A stretch of 64,000 bases of DNA, taken from positions 2,204,001-2,268,000 of the forward strand of contig NZ_JAHSTS010000002.1 of NCBI RefSeq assembly GCF_019145435.1. The letters are read 5' to 3'. The notes beneath the pieces were generated by a model. That model did not search any database and was not told the DNA's origin. It worked only from the letters and a program-made list of their open reading frames with translations. Below are positions 26,669 to 36,826 of the stretch, in pieces. The position numbers were made by a program, and so were the translations under genes. Source of the DNA: Pseudomonas ekonensis. Lineage in GTDB: Bacteria; Pseudomonadota; Gammaproteobacteria; Pseudomonadales; Pseudomonadaceae. Numbering within the stretch: the stretch's first letter is position 1; the number at the start of each line of letters is the position of its first letter.

Positions 26669-26881
26669 TTATCCTTCCATCACATCCCACAACGCTTCCA
26701 GTTCCGCCTCGCTGAACAGGCCAGCGGGGTAACGCTCGATCATCATCCGGCGCGGATCAGGTTCCCTGATCTGACGCGTTCCATTGGACTTCAACCAGTT
26801 CGCGACAATCTGGAGCGACTCAGTGTTCACAGCCATGGGATGCAACGTCCGCTCGCTGATTACGTTCACTTCGGCGTTCAT
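26669..26881 (-). CDS. Small conserved-looking hypothetical protein
   Basis: 70 aa from the ATG at 26881, which follows GGGGAGAG. It is acidic at the end (FSEAELEALWDVMEG) and has a helix around TESLQIVANWLKSNG. No signal peptide, membrane segment or known motif was recognised. It is followed by a hairpin with a U-run on its strand, which supports a real transcript. Confidence 0.65.
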   Translation of the reverse strand: MNAEVNVISERTLHPMAVNTESLQIVANWLKSNGTRQIREPDPRRMMIERYPAGLFSEAELEALWDVMEG

Positions 26882-27126
26882 TTCAGCGCTCTCTCCCCGT
26901 TCGTGAGCGGCTAAGTTATCCAAGGTTTATGACAGAACCGTTGAAGTTCTCCCCCCTCCCTAGTGCGCCATGAGCGATACAAGAGCTATGCCAAATTCGG
27001 AAAATCGCCGACCGGCGGCCATAAAGAAACCCGCGGTCCTGACGGGCTGCGGGTTTCTCCTGGATCGACCAGGCGGGATCCGGGCCTGAGCGATTCTCCA
27101 ATCAACTCAAGCTGTTACATCCGCAC

Positions 27127-28233
27127 TCACTCTTTGTGCGGCGCTGGCTGCTGCTGGGTAAGGCAGTGAATGTTACCGCCTCCCAGTAACAGTTCGCGGC
27201 CCGGCACCATCACCACTTCGTGCTGCGGGAACAGGTTCTGCAGGATCTCTTTGGCCGGGCCGTCCATCGGATCGTCGAAGCTCGGCGCGATGATGCCGCC
27301 ATTGACGATCAGGAAGTTCACGTAGGAACCGGCCAGGCGCACGCTCGGGTTGCGCTCCTGGGTGCCGTCCACCGGGTCGACGCCGGCGCATTCCTCTTCG
27401 GTCGCGTACAGCGGCCCCGGAATCGGCATCTTGTGCACCGTGAACGGGCGGCCCTTGGCGTCGGTGCTGTTCTGCAGCACGTTCATCGCCGCCTGGCAGC
27501 GCGGGTAGTTCGGGTCCTGCGGATCGTCGGTCCACGCCAGCAGCACTTCGCCCGGACGCACGTAGCAGCAGAAGTTGTCCACATGGCCGTCAGTCTCGTC
27601 GTTGTACAGGCCGTCCGGCAACCAGATGACCTTGTCCACCGCCAGGTTGGCGCTGAGCACCGCTTCGATCTCTTCGCGGCCCAGGTGCGGGTTGCGGTTA
27701 CGGTTGAGCAGGCACTCTTCGGTGGTGATCACGGTGCCTTCGCCGTCGACATGGATCGAACCGCCTTCCAGCACGAAGCCTTCGGTGCGGTAGCGCGGGC
27801 AGCGCTCGATCTCGAGGATCTTGCCGCCGACCTGGGCATCACGGTTCCACGGCGAGTACAGGCCGCCGTCGAAGCCGCCCCAGGCGTTGAAGTCCCAGTT
27901 CACGCCGCGCACTTCGCCGCTGCCGTTGATGACGAAGGTCGGGCCGCTGTCGCGCACCCAGGCGTCATCGCTGGACATCTCGACCAGGCGGATGTTCGGC
28001 ACGTCGAGGCGGGCGCGGGCGTTCTCGTACTGGCCGGCGGACACCGCCACGGTCACCGGCTCGAAACGGGCGATGGCCCTGGCCACCGCCGCGTGGGCGG
28101 CCTGCGCGGGCTTGCCGCCCAGGCGCCAATTGTCCGGACGCTCCGGCCAGATCATCCAGGTCTGGGTTTGCGGCGCCCATTCGGCCGGCATGTGGAAACC
28201 GTCGGCGCGGGGTGTGCTTTTCAGTGTGGTCAT
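27127..28233 (-). CDS. aguA: Agmatine deiminase
   Basis: A 368-aa guanidino-group enzyme converting agmatine to N-carbamoylputrescine and ammonia in polyamine synthesis. The start at 28233 ([19 protein letters not shown]) is the usual one. Active-site features: [23 protein letters not shown] with the Glu-Asp and His, and nucleophile Cys357 in GGGNIHC. The partner aguB is not adjacent here. Confidence 0.96.
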   Translation of the reverse strand: MTTLKSTPRADGFHMPAEWAPQTQTWMIWPERPDNWRLGGKPAQAAHAAVARAIARFEPVTVAVSAGQYENARARLDVPNIRLVEMSSDDAWVRDSGPTFVINGSGEVRGVNWDFNAWGGFDGGLYSPWNRDAQVGGKILEIERCPRYRTEGFVLEGGSIHVDGEGTVITTEECLLNRNRNPHLGREEIEAVLSANLAVDKVIWLPDGLYNDETDGHVDNFCCYVRPGEVLLAWTDDPQDPNYPRCQAAMNVLQNSTDAKGRPFTVHKMPIPGPLYATEEECAGVDPVDGTQERNPSVRLAGSYVNFLIVNGGIIAPSFDDPMDGPAKEILQNLFPQHEVVMVPGRELLLGGGNIHCLTQQQPAPHKE

Positions 28234-28394
28234 GGTGGTCTGGACTCCGGGAAACCTTCGGGAGAAAACACGGGCACCGGATCTACGCCGGAGCATTGGC
28301 GACTTTATAACCGATAAAAATCGGCATTAAAAGCCAAATGAATGCTATGCACCTTAAAGCCATGAAATTTCATCGATATTAATCGGACTGAAAA

Positions 28395-28490
28395 CCCTGT
28401 AGGAGCGAGCCTGCTCGCGATGGCGGCGGATCGATCAACATCGCGCTTGAATGATCGTCCGCTATCGCGAGCAGGCTCGCTCCTACAGGG
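28395..28490. repeat. REPIN-like inverted pair
   Basis: CCCTGTAGGAGCGAGCCTGC... at the left and its near-perfect inverse at the right, about 32 bp per arm with a 32-nt middle. It is the typical Pseudomonas REP doublet and lies directly after the aminotransferase-fusion stop. Confidence 0.85.
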
Positions 28491-28499
28491 GGCGGGACT

Positions 28500-31406
28500 T
28501 CACAGCCCCTCGTCGAACACCTTCGACAGCATGTCGACGAAGAAGTCCACGCTCTGGCGCGAGGTGACCATCGGCGGCTTGATCTTGAGGATGTTCAGAT
28601 CGTCGCCGGTCGGCTGCATGAAGATCCCCAGTTCCCGCAGCCGGTCGCACAGGCGCATGGTTTCCTCGGTCGCCGGCTCCAGGGTCTCGCGGTCGCGCAC
28701 CAGCTCCAGTCCCAGATAGAAGCCGGAACCGTGCACCGCACCCACCAGCGGATACTTGTCGATCAGCGCCTCCAGCCGGGCCTTGAAATGCCCGCCGACC
28801 ACCTGGGCGTTTTCCCACAGTCCCTCTTCCTCCAGGACGTCCAGCACCGCCATGCCGATCTGGCAGCTCACCGGGCTGCCGCCGGCGGACGAGAAGAAAT
28901 AACCTTCGTTCTCCAGCGCTTCCGCAATCTCGCGCCGGGTGATCACCGCGCCCAACGGCTGGCCGTTGCCCATGCCCTTGGCCATGGTGATGATGTCCGG
29001 CACCACGCCCTGCTCTTCGAAGCCCCAGAAGAAATGGCCCATGCGCCCGTAGCCGACCTGCACTTCGTCGGCGATGCACACGCCGCCCCGGGCGCGTACC
29101 AGCCCATAGACCTTTTCCAGGTAGCCCGGCGGCAACGAGATGCCCCCGGCGTTGCCGTAGACCGGTTCGCAGATGAACCCGGCCAGTTTCCGCCCTTCGA
29201 TGTTCGCCAGTTGCCGTTCGACGCTGCGTACGTAGTCCGGCGCCGAATCCGGCCCGCGGAACTCGCCGCGGTAGGTGTTCGGCGCCGTCACCGGATGCAC
29301 CCAGTCCGGGCGGCTTTCGAGGGCGCGCGGGTTGTCGGCGACGGACGTCGAGACCGCGTCCGCACCCACCGTCCAGCCGTGATAGGCCTCCAGCACGCTG
29401 ATCAGATCGCGACCGCCGCTGTAGGCCCACGCCAGACGGATCGCCAGGTCGTTGGCCTCGCTGCCGCTGTTGACCAGGAACACCCGGTCCATGCCTTCCG
29501 GCGCCAGTTTCAGCAGCCGCTCGGAAAACTCGGCGACCGCCGCATAGTTGAACCGCGAGTTGGTGTTGAGCAACGACCACTGCCGGCGGGCGGTCTCTGC
29601 CATGCGCGGATGGCCGTGGCCGAGCACGGCGACGTTGTTGAGCATGTCGAGGTAGGAACGGCCCTGCATGTCGATCAGGTGGTTGCGCCAGCCGCGTTCG
29701 ATGCGCGGCGGGTCGACGTAATAATGCTTCTGGGTGCGGGCGAAACTGGCGTCGCGGCGTTCGAGCAGGGTTTTCGCGTCCAGCTCCGGCTCGGCGTCGC
29801 AGGCCAGCCCCAGCAGCGCCGCCGGCGACGGGCACAAGGCCTGCCAGGCCGGCGCCCGCGAAGGCGTGCAGAACAGCGGCGCCTCCGGCTGTGCCTCCCG
29901 CAGCAGTTGCACGGTCAAGGCGCCGCCCACCGTTCCCAGCCCCTGGCCTTTGACCAGTGCCGCGCCGCTGTGCAGCGAAGTCGTCGCCCCCCATAGGCGC
30001 ACGCTCGACTGCGCCCCGTCCAGGCGCAAAGAACCGTCCGCCGCCAAATGGAGCACACCGGCAAACGGTGCTTCCAGCGCCGAGCCTTCCGGCACCCGCA
30101 GCTCGACGTGCAGCGGGAAGGTGTCCGGCTCATTGGCGCAATCGGGCCGGGTGCGCGACAAGCGGTATTGCCCGTAACGGCTGGCCGCCAGCCCGTGCAC
30201 GGCGGCGGCTTCATCCAGCAGGCGCTGATCGATGCCGGCCTGCTCCCAATTGCCGGCCTCGAAATGCGGGCTCAGCACGCCGAGGTCGATCAGCGCGAAC
30301 TCGCGCCCGACCAGGCCCGGCAGCAGCGGCGCAAAGCCCTCGCTGCCGAGGGGCGGCAACGTCTGCCCGACCGCCGTCAGGATCGCCGCCTCCATCAGGG
30401 CGAACGGCACCGAGGTGGCGACCCGGAAAATCTCCCACTCATGGGCCAGGTTGTTGCGGCTGTAGGCGTTGCCGGGGTCGATGCTGACCTGCTGCTCGCC
30501 GCTGAGCACCAGCACCGCCGCCCGGGCCACGATCAGCGGCCACAGGGCCTGCAATTCTTCCGGCAGCAGCGGATTGACCGCATGGTACGCCCGCACCGCC
30601 GGCAGGATCACCAACGGATCGCCCTCGGCATGGTGCAGCAGCGCCGCGCAGGTCACCGACAGGTCGGTGATGCGCCAGGTGCGCACCAGGTCGCCGAAAT
30701 CGATGACGCCCTGCAACTGCCAGCGCCGCCCGGCATCCCGCTGCCAGACGACGTTGTCGTCGGTGATGTCCATGTGGATCGCCTGCACCGGCAGCCTCGT
30801 CAGCAACGGCCGCAACCGCTGCTGGGCCTGCGCCGCCGCGTCGGCGACCAACGCACGCTGGCGGGCGTCCGCGATCACCGGCAACAAGTGTTCGGTCAGG
30901 GCCGCCGCGTGCCGGGCGTCCCATTGCAGCGTGCGTTCAAGGCCCGGATGGTCGAACCCGGCCAGGGCCAGATCCATCTCTCCGCAGAGCCGGCCGAACC
31001 CGGCCACCACCTCGTGGCCCAGATGGTCGAGCGCCGTCAGGGACTGGCCTTCGATGTAGTCCAGCAGCCGCACATGCACGGACTCGCCGCCGACGGTCAG
31101 CGTCAGCAGGTCTTCACCGTTGCGGGCCGCAATCACCCGCGGCACCGGCACGGCGCAGTGTTCGGCCAGGTATTTGAGGCCAGCGTGCTGGGCCTGCAGC
31201 TCCACCAGCGAATAGTCGCCGCGGCAGACCTTGAGCACGAACCGGCCGCGCTCGCTGTCGACGCGGAAGTTGAGGTCCTGCTGACTGCCCAAGGGGTGCA
31301 GCGCGCCGCTCAGCCCGTAATGCTCCTTCAGAAGGTGCAGGGCCTGCTCCGCAGAGACCTGCGGGGTGGGTAGGCTGACACGATGAATCAACGTGGCGAA
31401 CGACAT
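28500..31406 (-). CDS. Kinase/aminotransferase fusion protein
   Basis: 968 aa with three parts. Residues 20-300 are an aminoglycoside-phosphotransferase-like kinase with HMDITDDNVVW (about 211-221) and VIDFGDL (about 234-240). Residues 425-500 look like a decayed M23/lysostaphin-like domain without its metal ligands (LHVELRVPEGSALEAPFAG...). Residues 545-968 are a class III PLP aminotransferase: GSEAND, ADEVQVGYGRMG and the PLP lysine in TMAKGMGNG. Related fusions are linked to phosphorylated amino-alcohol breakdown, where the kinase would prepare the substrate for the transaminase/lyase (inference). Monocistronic. Confidence 0.9.
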   Translation of the reverse strand: MSFATLIHRVSLPTPQVSAEQALHLLKEHYGLSGALHPLGSQQDLNFRVDSERGRFVLKVCRGDYSLVELQAQHAGLKYLAEHCAVPVPRVIAARNGEDLLTLTVGGESVHVRLLDYIEGQSLTALDHLGHEVVAGFGRLCGEMDLALAGFDHPGLERTLQWDARHAAALTEHLLPVIADARQRALVADAAAQAQQRLRPLLTRLPVQAIHMDITDDNVVWQRDAGRRWQLQGVIDFGDLVRTWRITDLSVTCAALLHHAEGDPLVILPAVRAYHAVNPLLPEELQALWPLIVARAAVLVLSGEQQVSIDPGNAYSRNNLAHEWEIFRVATSVPFALMEAAILTAVGQTLPPLGSEGFAPLLPGLVGREFALIDLGVLSPHFEAGNWEQAGIDQRLLDEAAAVHGLAASRYGQYRLSRTRPDCANEPDTFPLHVELRVPEGSALEAPFAGVLHLAADGSLRLDGAQSSVRLWGATTSLHSGAALVKGQGLGTVGGALTVQLLREAQPEAPLFCTPSRAPAWQALCPSPAALLGLACDAEPELDAKTLLERRDASFARTQKHYYVDPPRIERGWRNHLIDMQGRSYLDMLNNVAVLGHGHPRMAETARRQWSLLNTNSRFNYAAVAEFSERLLKLAPEGMDRVFLVNSGSEANDLAIRLAWAYSGGRDLISVLEAYHGWTVGADAVSTSVADNPRALESRPDWVHPVTAPNTYRGEFRGPDSAPDYVRSVERQLANIEGRKLAGFICEPVYGNAGGISLPPGYLEKVYGLVRARGGVCIADEVQVGYGRMGHFFWGFEEQGVVPDIITMAKGMGNGQPLGAVITRREIAEALENEGYFFSSAGGSPVSCQIGMAVLDVLEEEGLWENAQVVGGHFKARLEALIDKYPLVGAVHGSGFYLGLELVRDRETLEPATEETMRLCDRLRELGIFMQPTGDDLNILKIKPPMVTSRQSVDFFVDMLSKVFDEGL

Positions 31407-31637
31407 GGAGCGACCCCTATTGTTTTGTCAGGCGCCTATATCGCCACTGCTTCGGACGATCCGCAACCCCCCTGAACCGGTTGCGGGCTGGAGCGAGAAC
31501 GGCGACGGCCAACCCCATCGAGCGGAACGATGGGATGTCGGCAAGGTCGATTGACCGTTGCATCCGCTTCGACACTCGCGCAGGCCGGCACTTTGCGCAA
31601 GAATACCGACCATTCACATTGGCCACCGAAAATCCCC

Positions 31638-32183
31638 ATGAATGTAATCCCCACCGACCTGCCCGGTGTCCTGATCATCGAACCCAAGGTGTTTGGCGAC
31701 GAGCGCGGCTTCTTTTACGAGAGCTTCAACGGCAAGGCGTTCCTGGAAGCCACCGGCCTCGATGTGCAGTTCGTCCAGGACAACCATTCCCGCTCGCAGA
31801 AAGGCGTGCTGCGCGGCTTGCACTACCAGTTGCAGAACACCCAGGGCAAGCTGGTTCGCGTCACGGCCGGCGAAGTGCTGGACATCGCCGTGGACATCCG
31901 CCGCAGCTCGCCGCACTTCGGCCAATGGGTCGCGGTGCGCCTGTCCGCCGACAACCACCGCCAGCTCTGGATCCCGGAAGGTTTCGCCCACGGTTTCGTG
32001 GTGCTGAGCGAGTTCGCCGAATTCCTCTACAAGACCACCGACTACTACACGCCTGCGGCGGAACGCACCATCCGCTGGGACGACCCGGACCTTGCCATCG
32101 ACTGGCAGCTGGACGAAGCGCCTCAGTTGTCCGCCAAGGACCGGGCAGGCACCGCCTTCAAGGACGCCGACGTCTTTTCCTGA
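31638..32183 (+). CDS. rmlC: dTDP-4-dehydrorhamnose 3,5-epimerase
   Basis: 181 aa from the ATG at 31638; an in-frame start 36 codons upstream is unsupported. It epimerises the 4-keto sugar during dTDP-L-rhamnose synthesis. Signatures: VFGDERGFFYESFN, QDNHSRSQKGVLRGLHYQ with the catalytic His and Lys72-region, and WIPEGFAHGFVVLSE. rmlA, rmlB and rmlD are absent next to it, although in P. aeruginosa rmlBDAC stand together before dctBD. They may be elsewhere in the genome. Confidence 0.95.
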   Translation: MNVIPTDLPGVLIIEPKVFGDERGFFYESFNGKAFLEATGLDVQFVQDNHSRSQKGVLRGLHYQLQNTQGKLVRVTAGEVLDIAVDIRRSSPHFGQWVAVRLSADNHRQLWIPEGFAHGFVVLSEFAEFLYKTTDYYTPAAERTIRWDDPDLAIDWQLDEAPQLSAKDRAGTAFKDADVFS

Positions 32184-32282
32184 TTCGCCGTGCGAATCTT
32201 CAGCGGCGCTGTGCCCCGCCAAGCGGTGCGCAGACTGCCGCCGCAAGGCTAGGCATAATGCGTCTGTCCCCACAGGCGCACG

Positions 32283-34097
32283 ATGCTCATGACCCCGACC
32301 CTACCCCGCCGGCCCCGCTGGCGCAGCCTCGCCCTGCTGGCCCTGTGCCTGGCCCCGTTGCTGTGGCCGCTGGAGCATCTGGCCGAGCGCTACTACCGCA
32401 GCGAACTGGCCGGCCAGAACCGCCAGACGCTGGATCTGTACGTCGCCAACCTGCTGGGCACCCTGCACCGCTACGAAGTGCTGCCGCAGATCCTCGGCGA
32501 CCTGCCGGCCCTGCGCGCCATGCTCGCGGCCCCCGACGACGGCGACACCCAGGCCAACGCCAACCGTCTGCTCAAGAACATCGCCGCCCAGACCGGCGCC
32601 GAGGTCATGTACCTGATGGACACCTCCGGCAAGACCCTGGCCGCGTCGAACTGGGACAAGCACGACAGTTTCGTCGGGCGCAATTTCTCCTTCCGGCCCT
32701 ACTTCAGCGAAGCCATGGCCGGGCACCTCGGGCGCTTCTTCGGCCTGGGCACCACCTCGGCCAAGCGCGGCTACTTCTTCGCCGCCGCCGTGCGCGCGGG
32801 CGACAAGACCATCGGCGTGCTGGTGATCAAGGTCGACCTGGACCACACCGAAAGCCTGTGGGGCAAGACGCCCGAGCAACTGCTGGTGACCGACCACAAC
32901 GGCGTGGTCATCCTCACGTCGCGCCCGGAATGGCGCTTCCGCTCGACGCGGCCCTTGAGCGACAGCGAGCGCACGGCGATCACCGCGATCCAGCCCTACC
33001 CGACCCGCGATCCGCGCCCGCTGAACCTCAGCCCCACGGCGTGGCTGACCCAGACCCGGGAAATCACCGAAACCGGCTGGAGCGTGAGCATCCTCGCCCC
33101 GCGCACCCTGATCGACCGCCCGGTGCGCACCGTGGTGGCGATCGGCGGCGCCACGCTGCTGGTGGTGATGCTGCTGCTCGGGCTGATGATGCAGCGGCGC
33201 CGGCACTACCTGGAACGGATCGCTTTCGAAGGCAAGGCCCGGCGTGAGCTGGAAGGCCGGGTCGCCGAGCGCACCAGCGACCTGGAAGGGCTCAACCGCC
33301 GGCTGAAGCAGGAAGTGCTGGAGCGCGAGCATGCCCAGCAGGAACTGGTGCGGGCCCAGGACGACCTGGTGCAGGCCGGCAAGCTCTCGGCGCTGGGCAC
33401 CATGTCGGCGAGCATCAGCCACGAACTCAACCAGCCGCTGGCGGCGATCCGCAGCTACGCCGAGAACGCCGAGGTGCTGCTCGACCATCAGCGCACCGAC
33501 GACGCCCGCGGCAACCTCAAACTGATCAGCGAGCTGACCGGGCGCATGGCCTCGATCATCGCCCACCTGCGCGCCTTCGCCCGCCGCGACCGCCACGCCC
33601 CTGAGAGCGTCGCCCTGCAACCGGCGCTGGACGACGCCCTGGCGCTGCTGGCCAAGCGCCGGCGGAGCATGGACGTCGAACTGATCCGCGACCTGCCCGC
33701 CGCCACCTTGTGGGTGGAGGCCGGCGAAACCCGCCTGCGCCAGGTGCTCGGCAACCTGCTGGCCAACGCCCTCGACGCCCTGACCGAGAAAGGCCCGCCG
33801 CGCAAACTGTGGCTGAGTGCCGAATCCACCGGCGACGGCGTCAACCTGTACATCCGCGACAACGGCCCCGGCTTCTGCATGGAGGCCCTCGGCCGCGCCA
33901 GCGAGCCCTTCTACACCACCAAGACCCGCACCCAGGGCCTTGGCTTGGGGCTGGCGATCTGCGACACCCTGATGCGCGCCTTCGGCGGCGAACTGTCGTT
34001 CGCCAACCACAAGCAAGGCGGCGCCCTGATCACCCTGCGGCTGCGCGCCGGAGCGCCCGGCGTCAGCCTGCAACCGTCCGAGGACCGAAGCGCATGA
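32283..34097 (+). CDS. dctB: C4-dicarboxylate sensor histidine kinase DctB
   Basis: A 604-aa membrane sensor. Helix 1 is at about 14-31, a periplasmic double-Cache sensor at about 35-280 (FVGRNFSFRPYFSEAMAGHLGRFFG is its succinate-binding-like region, seen in pieces), helix 2 at about 283-303, a coiled coil at 315-365, the phospho-acceptor H380 in SISHELNQP, and a HATPase with NLLANALDAL and DNGPGF. It phosphorylates DctD, whose gene overlaps by 4 nt, to switch on dicarboxylate uptake. Confidence 0.95.
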   Translation: MLMTPTLPRRPRWRSLALLALCLAPLLWPLEHLAERYYRSELAGQNRQTLDLYVANLLGTLHRYEVLPQILGDLPALRAMLAAPDDGDTQANANRLLKNIAAQTGAEVMYLMDTSGKTLAASNWDKHDSFVGRNFSFRPYFSEAMAGHLGRFFGLGTTSAKRGYFFAAAVRAGDKTIGVLVIKVDLDHTESLWGKTPEQLLVTDHNGVVILTSRPEWRFRSTRPLSDSERTAITAIQPYPTRDPRPLNLSPTAWLTQTREITETGWSVSILAPRTLIDRPVRTVVAIGGATLLVVMLLLGLMMQRRRHYLERIAFEGKARRELEGRVAERTSDLEGLNRRLKQEVLEREHAQQELVRAQDDLVQAGKLSALGTMSASISHELNQPLAAIRSYAENAEVLLDHQRTDDARGNLKLISELTGRMASIIAHLRAFARRDRHAPESVALQPALDDALALLAKRRRSMDVELIRDLPAATLWVEAGETRLRQVLGNLLANALDALTEKGPPRKLWLSAESTGDGVNLYIRDNGPGFCMEALGRASEPFYTTKTRTQGLGLGLAICDTLMRAFGGELSFANHKQGGALITLRLRAGAPGVSLQPSEDRSA

Positions 34098-35482
34098 CCA
34101 TCGACAACCGCATCCAGGTGCTGCTGATCGACGACGATCCGCACCTGCGCCAAGCCCTCGGCCAGACCCTGGACCTGGCCGGCCTGAAGGTGCTGTCGCT
34201 GTCCCAGGCCAACGGCCTGGCCGGGCAACTGGAGCGCGACTGGCCGGGGGTGGTGGTCAGCGACATCCGCATGCCCGGCATGGACGGCCTGGAGCTTTTG
34301 ACCGAACTGCACGCCCTCGATCCGGAACTGCCGGTGCTGCTGATCACCGGCCACGGCGACGTGCCGCTGGCGGTGCAGGCCATGCGCGCCGGCGCCTATG
34401 ACTTTCTGGAAAAGCCCTTCGCCAGCGATGCCCTGCTCGACAGCGTGCGCCGCGCCCTGGCCTTGCGCCGGCTGGTGCTGGACAACCGCAGCCTGCGCCT
34501 GGCGCTGAGCGACCGCAACGAGCTGAGCGCCAGGCTGGTCGGGCACTCGGCGCCCATGCTGCGCCTGCGCGAACAGATCGGCGCACTGGCCGCGACCAAG
34601 GCCGACGTGCTGATCCTCGGCGAGACCGGCGCCGGCAAGGAAGTCGTCGCCCGCGCCCTGCACGACCTGTCGAGCCGGCGCAACGGCCCGTTCGTGGCGA
34701 TCAACGCCGGCGCCCTGGCCGAGTCGGTGGTGGAAAGCGAACTGTTCGGCCATGAGCCCGGCGCCTTCACCGGTGCGCAGAAGCGCCGGATCGGCAAGTT
34801 CGAGTTCGCCAACGGCGGCACGCTGTTCCTCGACGAAATCGAAAGCATGAGCCTGGACGTGCAGGTCAAGCTGCTGCGCATGCTGCAGGAGCGGGTGGTC
34901 GAACGGCTGGGCGGCAATCAATTGATCCCGCTGGACATCCGCGTCATCGCCGCGACCAAAGAGGATCTGCGCCAGGCCGCCGATCAGGGGCGTTTTCGCG
35001 CCGACCTCTACTACCGCCTCAACGTCGCTCCGCTGCGCATCCCGCCGCTGCGCGAACGGGGCGAAGACGTGCTGGTGCTGTTCCAGCACTACGCCGACGA
35101 GGCCAGCGCCCGCCATGGCCTGCCCTCCCACGAACTGCAACCGGCCCAGCGCGCCCTGCTGCTGCGCCACCCGTGGCCGGGCAATGTGCGCGAACTGCAG
35201 AACGCGGCGGAGCGCTTCGCCCTCGGGCTGGAACTGGCGCTGGACAACAGCGAAAGCGGCGGCCAGGGCCAGACGGCCGCAGGCGCCGTGGGCGCCGGCC
35301 TCAGCGAGCAAGTGGAAAACTTCGAGAAGTCGCTGATCGCCGCCGAACTGGCGCGCTCCCACAGCTCGGTGCGCAGCCTCGCCGAAGCGCTGGGCATTCC
35401 GCGCAAGACCCTCCACGACAAACTGCGCAAGCACGGCCTGAACTTCGCCGACGGCGCCGGCCAGTCCGAGGAAAACGAATGA
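34094..35482 (+). CDS. dctD: Sigma-54-dependent response regulator DctD
   Basis: 462 aa from the ATG overlapping dctB. The receiver domain has D57 (VVSDIRMPG) and the K in FLEKPF. The AAA+ domain carries GETGAGKE, the sigma-54 contact loop GAFTGA and GGTLFLDEIE. A Fis-type HTH closes the protein (SVRSLAEALGIPRKTLHDKLRKHGL, in part). It activates RpoN promoters of dicarboxylate transporter genes; no such transporter is in the window, so the target is distant. Confidence 0.95.
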   Translation: MTIDNRIQVLLIDDDPHLRQALGQTLDLAGLKVLSLSQANGLAGQLERDWPGVVVSDIRMPGMDGLELLTELHALDPELPVLLITGHGDVPLAVQAMRAGAYDFLEKPFASDALLDSVRRALALRRLVLDNRSLRLALSDRNELSARLVGHSAPMLRLREQIGALAATKADVLILGETGAGKEVVARALHDLSSRRNGPFVAINAGALAESVVESELFGHEPGAFTGAQKRRIGKFEFANGGTLFLDEIESMSLDVQVKLLRMLQERVVERLGGNQLIPLDIRVIAATKEDLRQAADQGRFRADLYYRLNVAPLRIPPLRERGEDVLVLFQHYADEASARHGLPSHELQPAQRALLLRHPWPGNVRELQNAAERFALGLELALDNSESGGQGQTAAGAVGAGLSEQVENFEKSLIAAELARSHSSVRSLAEALGIPRKTLHDKLRKHGLNFADGAGQSEENE

Positions 35483-35522
35483 TTCGCCCCTACGCAAACC
35501 CGTTGCCCCAAGAGGACCGGAC

Positions 35523-35978
35523 ATGAGCCGCGACAGCCTTTACCTGGAATCCGTCCTCCACCACGACATCCCGCTGACCCGGGACATGGGCCTCAAGGTG
35601 CTCGACTGGCAAGAACGGCAACTGCGCCTGCACCTGCCGCTGGAGGCCAACGTCAACCACAAGAGCACCATGTTCGGCGGCAGCCTGTATTGCGGCGCGG
35701 TGCTGGCCGGCTGGGGCTGGCTGCACCTGCGCCTGAAAGAAGAAGGCATCGCCGACGGCCACATCGTGATCCAGGAGGGGCAGATCCTGTATCCCCTGCC
35801 GGTGACCGGCGATGCCGTCGCCGTTTGCCCGGAGCCGAAGGCGGAGGTATGGAAGAAATTCCTGGCGATGTACCGGCGTTACGGGCGGGCGCGGCTGACG
35901 CTGCATACGCGGGTCGTCAACGCCGGGAGCGATGAGGACGCGGTGACCTTCACCGGCCAATACGTCCTGCACCGCTGA
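35523..35978 (+). CDS. Thioesterase-fold protein, YiiD C-terminal type
   Basis: 151 aa of hot-dog fold (YiiD_C family): NVNHKSTMFGGSLYCGAVLAGWGW is the central helix with the HKSTMFGG motif. It probably hydrolyses an acyl thioester of unknown identity. The ATG follows AGAGGACCGGAC and begins 40 nt after dctD, so cotranscription is possible. Confidence 0.85.
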   Translation: MSRDSLYLESVLHHDIPLTRDMGLKVLDWQERQLRLHLPLEANVNHKSTMFGGSLYCGAVLAGWGWLHLRLKEEGIADGHIVIQEGQILYPLPVTGDAVAVCPEPKAEVWKKFLAMYRRYGRARLTLHTRVVNAGSDEDAVTFTGQYVLHR

Positions 35979-35983
35979 CGGCG

Positions 35984-36826
35984 TCAGGCACGGGCCAGCT
36001 CCAGCAGTTTCGGGCGCCACGCCGCCTTCGCCGGCAACGCCAGGAAGAACCCGTTGAGCAACGACTCCCGCGCCGGGTAGCTGAACGCCTCGCCGTTCAG
36101 GTCCAGCACCTCGCCGCCGGCGCCTTCCAGCACGCCTTGCGCCGCCGCCGTGTCCCACTGCGAGGTCGGCGCCAGGCGCGGGTAGCAGTCCGCCGCCCCT
36201 TCGGCCAGCAGACAGAACTTCAGCGAACTGCCGATGTTCGCCAGTTGCAGCTCGCCGAGGCTGGCGCTCAAGCCGTTCAACAGCCGCTCCTGCTCAGGGC
36301 TGGAATGCCGGCGGCTGGCGACCACGGTGAACGCCTCGCCCGGCCCCGGCACATCACGCACGCGGATCGCCTGCGGCGTGCCGCCCGTGTCGCCGCGCCA
36401 GGCACCGAGCCTGGCGCCGCCGACGTAATAGCGCCCGCTGGTCGGCATCGACACCACACCGAACACCACTCGGCCGTTCTCGACCAGGGCGATGTTGACG
36501 GTGAACTCCTCGCTGCCGCTGATGAACTCCTTGGTGCCGTCCAGCGGATCCACCAGCCACCAGCGCTGCCACCCGGCACGCACGGCCTGGGGGATGTCGG
36601 CGTCCTCTTCGGACAGCACCGGAATGTCCGGCGCCAACGCCGCCAGGCCGGCCGCGATCACATGGTGCGCCGCCAGATCGGCGGCGGTCACCGGCGAATC
36701 GTCGGACTTGGCGGTGACTGCCACCCCGGCGCGCCAGAACGGCAGGATCGCCTCGCCTGCGCGCAAGGCCAGTTCAATCACCGGCGCCATCATCGGATGG
36801 GGAAAATTCATCGGGCTCTCACTCAT
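35984..36826 (-). CDS. cysQ: 3'(2'),5'-bisphosphate nucleotidase CysQ
   Basis: A 280-aa Mg-dependent phosphatase of the inositol monophosphatase family that removes PAP formed in sulfate assimilation. Metal sites: SEEDADIP, the DPLDGTKEFI motif, and the late WDTAAAQGVLEGAGG. The start overlaps nudE by 4 nt, so the pair is a coupled operon. Confidence 0.95.
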   Translation of the reverse strand: MSESPMNFPHPMMAPVIELALRAGEAILPFWRAGVAVTAKSDDSPVTAADLAAHHVIAAGLAALAPDIPVLSEEDADIPQAVRAGWQRWWLVDPLDGTKEFISGSEEFTVNIALVENGRVVFGVVSMPTSGRYYVGGARLGAWRGDTGGTPQAIRVRDVPGPGEAFTVVASRRHSSPEQERLLNGLSASLGELQLANIGSSLKFCLLAEGAADCYPRLAPTSQWDTAAAQGVLEGAGGEVLDLNGEAFSYPARESLLNGFFLALPAKAAWRPKLLELARA

